57,259 bases of DNA from Alphaproteobacteria bacterium (GTDB lineage: Bacteria > Pseudomonadota > Alphaproteobacteria > CAAHEQ01 > UBA3637): positions 1 through 57,259 of the forward strand of contig JAGCKR010000061.1 in NCBI GenBank assembly GCA_017647405.1. Direction: 5' to 3'. The position numbers and the translations under genes are program-made. The notes under the pieces are model-generated. The model was not told the origin of the DNA, made no database searches, and was given only the letters and a program-made list of their open reading frames with translations. Below are positions 53,252 through 57,259 of the stretch, piece by piece. How positions within the stretch are numbered: position 1 is the stretch's first letter; every line of letters begins with the position of its first letter.

Positions 53252-54163
53252 ATGAAAGTTGTTTTTATGGGAACGCCCGAGTTCTCCGTGCCTGTATTGG
53301 AATCGCTTGTAAAACACCATGAAGTCATCGCTGTTTACACTCAACCGGCAAGACCCGCCGGCAGAGGAAACAAATTAATCCCCTCTCCCGTTCAACAAAA
53401 AGCTGAAAGTTTTGGTATTCCGGTTTTCACCCCCATATCCCTTCGCAAAGGAACGGCCAGTGACGAATTCGCCGCTTTAAATGCCGATATTGCCGTTGTT
53501 TGTGCCTATGGGCTCATTTTACCTAAAAAAGTTTTAGAAGCCCCTAAAAAAGGATGTATCAACATCCATGCCTCACTTTTACCTAGATGGCGTGGAGCGG
53601 CACCTATTCAACGTGCCATTGAGGCAGGTGACAAAGAAACCGGCATCACAATTATGCAGATGGATGAAGGTCTTGATACAGGTGATATGCTTTTAAAAGG
53701 TATCGTTGAAATCACCCCTGAAACAACAGCATCAACTCTCCATGACGCTCTTTCTCAAAAAGGTGCCGAATTAATTATTCAAGCACTTGAAGAAAATCCA
53801 ACACCACAAAAACAACCGGAAGAAGGCGTCACATATGCAGAAAAAATCCAAAAATCAGAAGCATATATAGACTGGTTTATGGATGCAGAAAAAATCAAAA
53901 ACAAAATTATGGCTTTCAATCCTTATCCGGCTGCTCATTTTATTTATCGAGGAGAAAGAATAAAGGTTTTTAATGCCGTTGTTGAAAAAACAACCTCAAA
54001 AGCACCAGTCGGCGAAGTTTTAGATTCAAATTTATTAATTGCCTGTCGTGGCGGAACAGCATTAAGATTAACGGAACTTCAACGCGAAGGAAAAAAGAAA
54101 ATGTCTGCTGAAGACTTTTTAAAAGGTTTTGAACTTAAAAAAGGAAAAAACATTGCGGTATAA
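53252..54163 (+). CDS. fmt: Methionyl-tRNA formyltransferase
   Basis: A 303-aa enzyme that formylates initiator Met-tRNA. HASLLPRWRGAAPIQRAI (about 110-127) has the catalytic His/Asp region, and MQMDEGLDTGDML follows; the C-terminal anticodon-side domain is at about 205-300. It overlaps truA by 11 bases. Confidence 0.97.
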   Translation: MKVVFMGTPEFSVPVLESLVKHHEVIAVYTQPARPAGRGNKLIPSPVQQKAESFGIPVFTPISLRKGTASDEFAALNADIAVVCAYGLILPKKVLEAPKKGCINIHASLLPRWRGAAPIQRAIEAGDKETGITIMQMDEGLDTGDMLLKGIVEITPETTASTLHDALSQKGAELIIQALEENPTPQKQPEEGVTYAEKIQKSEAYIDWFMDAEKIKNKIMAFNPYPAAHFIYRGERIKVFNAVVEKTTSKAPVGEVLDSNLLIACRGGTALRLTELQREGKKKMSAEDFLKGFELKKGKNIAV

Positions 54164-54887
54164 ACTACTCATCGAATATGACGGAACAAATTTTGTTGGA
54201 TGGCAAAGGCAAAAATCAGGCCTTGCCGTCCAAGAAGTTCTTGAAAATGCTCTTAAAACGGCTTTAAGAGAAGACATTACTCTGTTTGGCTCAGGCAGAA
54301 CGGATACAGGGGTGCATGCGTTAGGACAAGTTGCCCATTTCGAAACAAATCAAAATCTTAATCTCTTCAAAATAAGAGAATCATTAAATGCGCTTGTTCG
54401 ACCCCACTTAATTTCAGTTCATGAAGTTCAACAAGTGACTGATGATTTTCATGCGCGTTTTAGCGCCAAAGAACGCTCTTATGTCTATCAAATATTAAAC
54501 ACCCCCTTTCCCCCGGCACTTCTTAAAAATAAAGCCTGGTGGGTGCATACGCCCTTAGATATAAAATTAATGCAAGAAGCTGCCAATTTACTAATCGGCA
54601 AACATGATTTTTCAACATTTAGAGCTTCTGAATGTCAAGCAAAATCTCCCATAAAAACTATCAATTCCATTCAATTTGAAAAAAGCGATCATTTAATTAA
54701 AATGCATATCAAAGCAAAATCTTTTTTACACCATCAGGTTCGAAACATTATCGGGTCGCTCGTGTTGGTTGGTCAAAAAAAATGGACTGTTGAAGATTTT
54801 GAAAAGGCTTTTAAAGGAAAAGACCGTCGTCTTGGCGGACCAACAGCGCCACCGGAAGGACTTTATTTCGTTTCAGTCGAATATTGA
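54153..54887 (+). CDS. truA: tRNA pseudouridine synthase A
   Basis: A 244-aa enzyme for pseudouridines 38-40 of tRNA. SGRTDTGVHA (about 48-57) holds the catalytic Asp, and FLHHQVRNIIGSLV the C-terminal motif. The start is taken as TTG at 54153, with AAGGA 7 bases upstream and the typical LRYKLLIEYDG opening. A TTG 8 codons upstream has no site. Last of def-fmt-truA. Confidence 0.93.
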   Translation: MRYKLLIEYDGTNFVGWQRQKSGLAVQEVLENALKTALREDITLFGSGRTDTGVHALGQVAHFETNQNLNLFKIRESLNALVRPHLISVHEVQQVTDDFHARFSAKERSYVYQILNTPFPPALLKNKAWWVHTPLDIKLMQEAANLLIGKHDFSTFRASECQAKSPIKTINSIQFEKSDHLIKMHIKAKSFLHHQVRNIIGSLVLVGQKKWTVEDFEKAFKGKDRRLGGPTAPPEGLYFVSVEY

Positions 54888-54952
54888 TTTTTTCTTTTAA
54901 AATCTGATAAATTATATTGATTTTAAGAGATAATCTTCATATATTAAAAATT

Positions 54953-55933
54953 ATGAATATATTTATCTGGCCTTTATCTTTTTTGTTTTTACTACTGCCA
55001 CCGGCGGTTTATTTTTTGTCACCTAAAAAAGAAAAAAACAAAAATTTTCAATCACTTAAAATTCCTTTTTTTGACCAGATAAAAACATTAAAAAATCAAT
55101 CAACACAGCCTAAATCACGCAAAAAAATCAGCCTATTTTTTTTAATTCTGGCATGGATTTTCTTTGTGTTAGCATCAGCCCGACCTGTTTGGTTTATAAA
55201 TCATAAAACCCTACCCTTTGAAACAAGAAACATCATTTTATCATTAGATGTTTCCGGTTCAATGAAAGAAATGGATTTTGTTGTTAAGGGGGAAACAGTA
55301 GACAGATTAACCGCTGTTAAACAGGTTGTGGATAACTTTTTAACAAAAAGAGAAGAAGATAATATCGCGCTCGTTCTCTTTGCCGATGAAGCCTATACAT
55401 ATGCCCCCCTTTCTTACGATAAAAAAACATTAAAATCACTTCTCAAAGAAATTAATCATGGCATTGCCGGAAATATGACCGCTATGGGTGATGGGCTTGC
55501 ACTTGCTGTTCAAAATGCTATCAAAGTTCCGGCTGACAGTCAAATTGTTATTCTTCTTTCCGACGGAGAAGCCTCCCCCAGTCTGGTAGGTTTAAATGAA
55601 GCCATTAAACTTGCAAAGGAAAATAATGTAAAAGTTTATACAATCGGCATTGGCAATCCGCAAAATTATCAAGAAGTTTTTGGCATGAAAGTTCCTTTAC
55701 CATCCACATTGGATGAACAAACACTTCAAATTATCGCAAAAGAAACAGGAGGAGAATATTTCTTAGCCGAAAATACAGATACACTTAAAAAGATTTATCA
55801 AAAAATTGATTTGCTTGAAAAAAATAAGTCTCTGGATAAACATGTAAAACCTAAAAAAGAGCTCTTTTTTATTCCTTTATGTATCGGCATGATCTTTTTG
55901 TTTCTTTCTTTTTTAAAACGGAGGTCTGAATGA
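54953..55933 (+). CDS. BatA-like VWA membrane protein
   Basis: A 326-aa membrane protein of the aerotolerance BatA group. Membrane helices at about 5-22 and 60-80, then a VWA domain with the complete MIDAS motif DVSGSM at about 100-105, MTAMGDGLALAV with the threonine, and LSDGEAS. A last helix at about 300-320. The start at 54953 is the best ATG but the ribosome site is weak. It overlaps the next gene by 4 bases. Confidence 0.88.
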   Translation: MNIFIWPLSFLFLLLPPAVYFLSPKKEKNKNFQSLKIPFFDQIKTLKNQSTQPKSRKKISLFFLILAWIFFVLASARPVWFINHKTLPFETRNIILSLDVSGSMKEMDFVVKGETVDRLTAVKQVVDNFLTKREEDNIALVLFADEAYTYAPLSYDKKTLKSLLKEINHGIAGNMTAMGDGLALAVQNAIKVPADSQIVILLSDGEASPSLVGLNEAIKLAKENNVKVYTIGIGNPQNYQEVFGMKVPLPSTLDEQTLQIIAKETGGEYFLAENTDTLKKIYQKIDLLEKNKSLDKHVKPKKELFFIPLCIGMIFLFLSFLKRRSE

Positions 55934-57259
55934 TTTTTTTAAGACCATGGTTTTTTCTTTTTCTCTTAGCCCTTATTCCTCTTTACTATTTAACACTTAA
56001 AAAGGAAAAATATTCTTCATGGAAAAAATATATCAAAAAGGATTTTATCCCCTTTTTACTCACAGACGGGAAAGAAAAAAAAGTTAAAAAAAATTCTTTT
56101 ATCAAAATTGCTTTGCTGTGGACACTTTTAACACTTGCTTTAACAGGCCCTTCTTTTCAAAAAATACCAACAACAAGTTCAAAACCTTTTGAAGGAACCG
56201 TTTTAATTGCCGATTTAAACAGTTTAAATCAAAACACTCTTATGCAACTAAAAATTAAACTAACGCAAGCCATAAATTTATTACCTGATGAAAAAATCGG
56301 CTTAGTTTTATTTGATAAAAAAGGATATACAGCTCTTCCTCTTTCTGATGACAGAGAAATTTTAAAGGAATTAATTGCCGTTTTAAAACCGGATGTTTTA
56401 CCTCTTGAAGGTCAAAATTTTGCTGAAGCATTCAATGAAGCTGATAAATTATTTCAAAATACCGGATTAAAAACAGGTCGAATTTTATTATTTACCGGCG
56501 GAGTACCAAAAGAGATAACGGCGTTCAATAACATTAATACACACGCCTATAAAGTTGGCGTTCTTGGACTTGGCAATTCATCCCAACCACTTCCTGTTCT
56601 AGATAAAAACAATGCCTTTAAACGCGATAAAAACAATAATGTATTATTAGTTGCTCCTGATAAAGAAGTTTTATCAAAATTGGGCCTTTATATAGAGCAA
56701 ACACCAAACGATGCTGATATTAAAAAACTTATTAATCAAACAAAATCATTATCAATCAATCCACAAAGCCCTCTTTTGCCCGATAATTTTTTAAAAATAG
56801 ATGAATATCAAGATTTGGGAATTTATGTTCTTATTGTTTTGATGCCATTTATCGCCTTGTTTTTCAGAAAAGGGCTCCTTTTTGCATTCATCATTTTCAT
56901 ATTTTCAACACCCTCACAGGCTGATTTTTGGCAACGCGAAGATCAAAAGCTTTACCAAACAAATCAAAAGGGAATCCAAGAATATAAAGAAAAAAAATAT
57001 TTAGATGCTTTGGCACGATTCCAAAAAGATAAATCGGCAAATGGTCTTTACAATCAAGGAAATGCAAAAGCGCATTTAGGCAATATTCAAGAGGCTATTA
57101 ACCTTTATTCAGAAGCGCTTCAAAAAAATCCACAACATCAAGAAGCGGCTTTTAATAAAGCTTATCTTGAAAACTTAATGAACCAGGAAAAAGAAAATCA
57201 ACAGGCTCAAAATAATCAAGAAAATAATCAAAATCAAGAGCAAGAAAATAATCAAGAAA
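55930..57259 (+). CDS. BatB-like VWA protein with TPR tail, cut by the window
   Basis: At least 443 aa and open at the right edge. Membrane helices at about 6-24 and 57-75, a VWA-type domain at about 90-270 (IGLVLFDKKGYTALPL, RILLFTGG), another helix near 300, then a tetratricopeptide region (YNQGNAKAHLGNIQEAINLY) and a Gln/Asn-rich tail. The MIDAS motif has degraded to DLNSL. The order VWA-helix-TPR makes it a BatB-BatC-like fusion. GGAGG precedes the ATG. Confidence 0.85.
   Translation, partial: MIFLRPWFFLFLLALIPLYYLTLKKEKYSSWKKYIKKDFIPFLLTDGKEKKVKKNSFIKIALLWTLLTLALTGPSFQKIPTTSSKPFEGTVLIADLNSLNQNTLMQLKIKLTQAINLLPDEKIGLVLFDKKGYTALPLSDDREILKELIAVLKPDVLPLEGQNFAEAFNEADKLFQNTGLKTGRILLFTGGVPKEITAFNNINTHAYKVGVLGLGNSSQPLPVLDKNNAFKRDKNNNVLLVAPDKEVLSKLGLYIEQTPNDADIKKLINQTKSLSINPQSPLLPDNFLKIDEYQDLGIYVLIVLMPFIALFFRKGLLFAFIIFIFSTPSQADFWQREDQKLYQTNQKGIQEYKEKKYLDALARFQKDKSANGLYNQGNAKAHLGNIQEAINLYSEALQKNPQHQEAAFNKAYLENLMNQEKENQQAQNNQENNQNQEQENNQE

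Overview
The window is AT-rich DNA from a Gram-negative bacterium, most likely an alphaproteobacterium and possibly a host- or gut-associated one (inference). The evidence is the def-fmt-truA gene order, a class IIA HAD phosphatase and HIT protein of alphaproteobacterial type, kdsB for lipopolysaccharide, short prepilin-like proteins, and tRNA, SRP and translation genes of ordinary bacterial form. Three parts can be seen: a short left chromosomal segment, a 27-kb integrated island, and a long right chromosomal segment.

Left chromosome (1-3010): a strong outward promoter at the left edge, a zinc-ribbon Nudix hydrolase, a DUF2934-like protein, tRNA-Arg(TCT), a TrmN6-like methyltransferase, a small lipoprotein and tRNA-Ala(GGC).

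Island (about 3012-29927): a tyrosine integrase lies close to the 3' end of tRNA-Ala. The last 17 bases of that tRNA gene plus one more recur exactly at 29910-29927, giving an 18-bp attL/attR pair. The tRNA keeps its 3' end and gains a terminator from the island, while what looks like its original terminator now lies beyond attR. Inside are a regulator, small unknown genes, two pairs of ankyrin-repeat genes, a winged-helix/coiled-coil protein facing a repeat-rich 640-bp region that may be an origin or operator, an Mpi-type serine recombinase, and a long type I restriction operon. The operon reads half-size hsdS, hsdM, dinD-like, unknown, full hsdS, HAD phosphatase, Cys-rich membrane coiled-coil protein, hsdR, YgjP-type metallopeptidase. 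Further right are a beta-helix/HTH fusion, a catalytic-domain-only tyrosine recombinase, a HEPN-MNT toxin-antitoxin pair, a 5'-damaged HEPN gene, two small genes, and a Bro-N / membrane protein / OLD-nuclease operon. I read it as a defence island; no relaxase, capsid or terminase gene was recognised.

Right chromosome (29930-57259): a membrane protein, flavin reductase-like protein, RNase HI, DsbD-like protein, infC with an AUU start, a methyltransferase, a decayed gene, ffh, two GT6-like glycosyltransferase genes (one with two GT6 units in tandem), kdsB-HIT-HAD-ppa, lemA-htpX-inactive htpX paralogue-dCMP deaminase, a GT2-like protein, an acetyltransferase remnant, argS with a small lipoprotein, prepilin and cytidylyltransferase, the SRP RNA gene, a second prepilin, a ThpR-like protein with an altered active site, def-fmt-truA and a batA-batB/TPR pair cut by the right edge.

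Best leads for something new: the Bro-N/TM/OLD operon, the guest genes and two specificity subunits of the type I operon, a 30-bp leader shared by two island operons, the beta-helix/HTH protein with paired dyads in its promoter, and the tandem GT6 protein.
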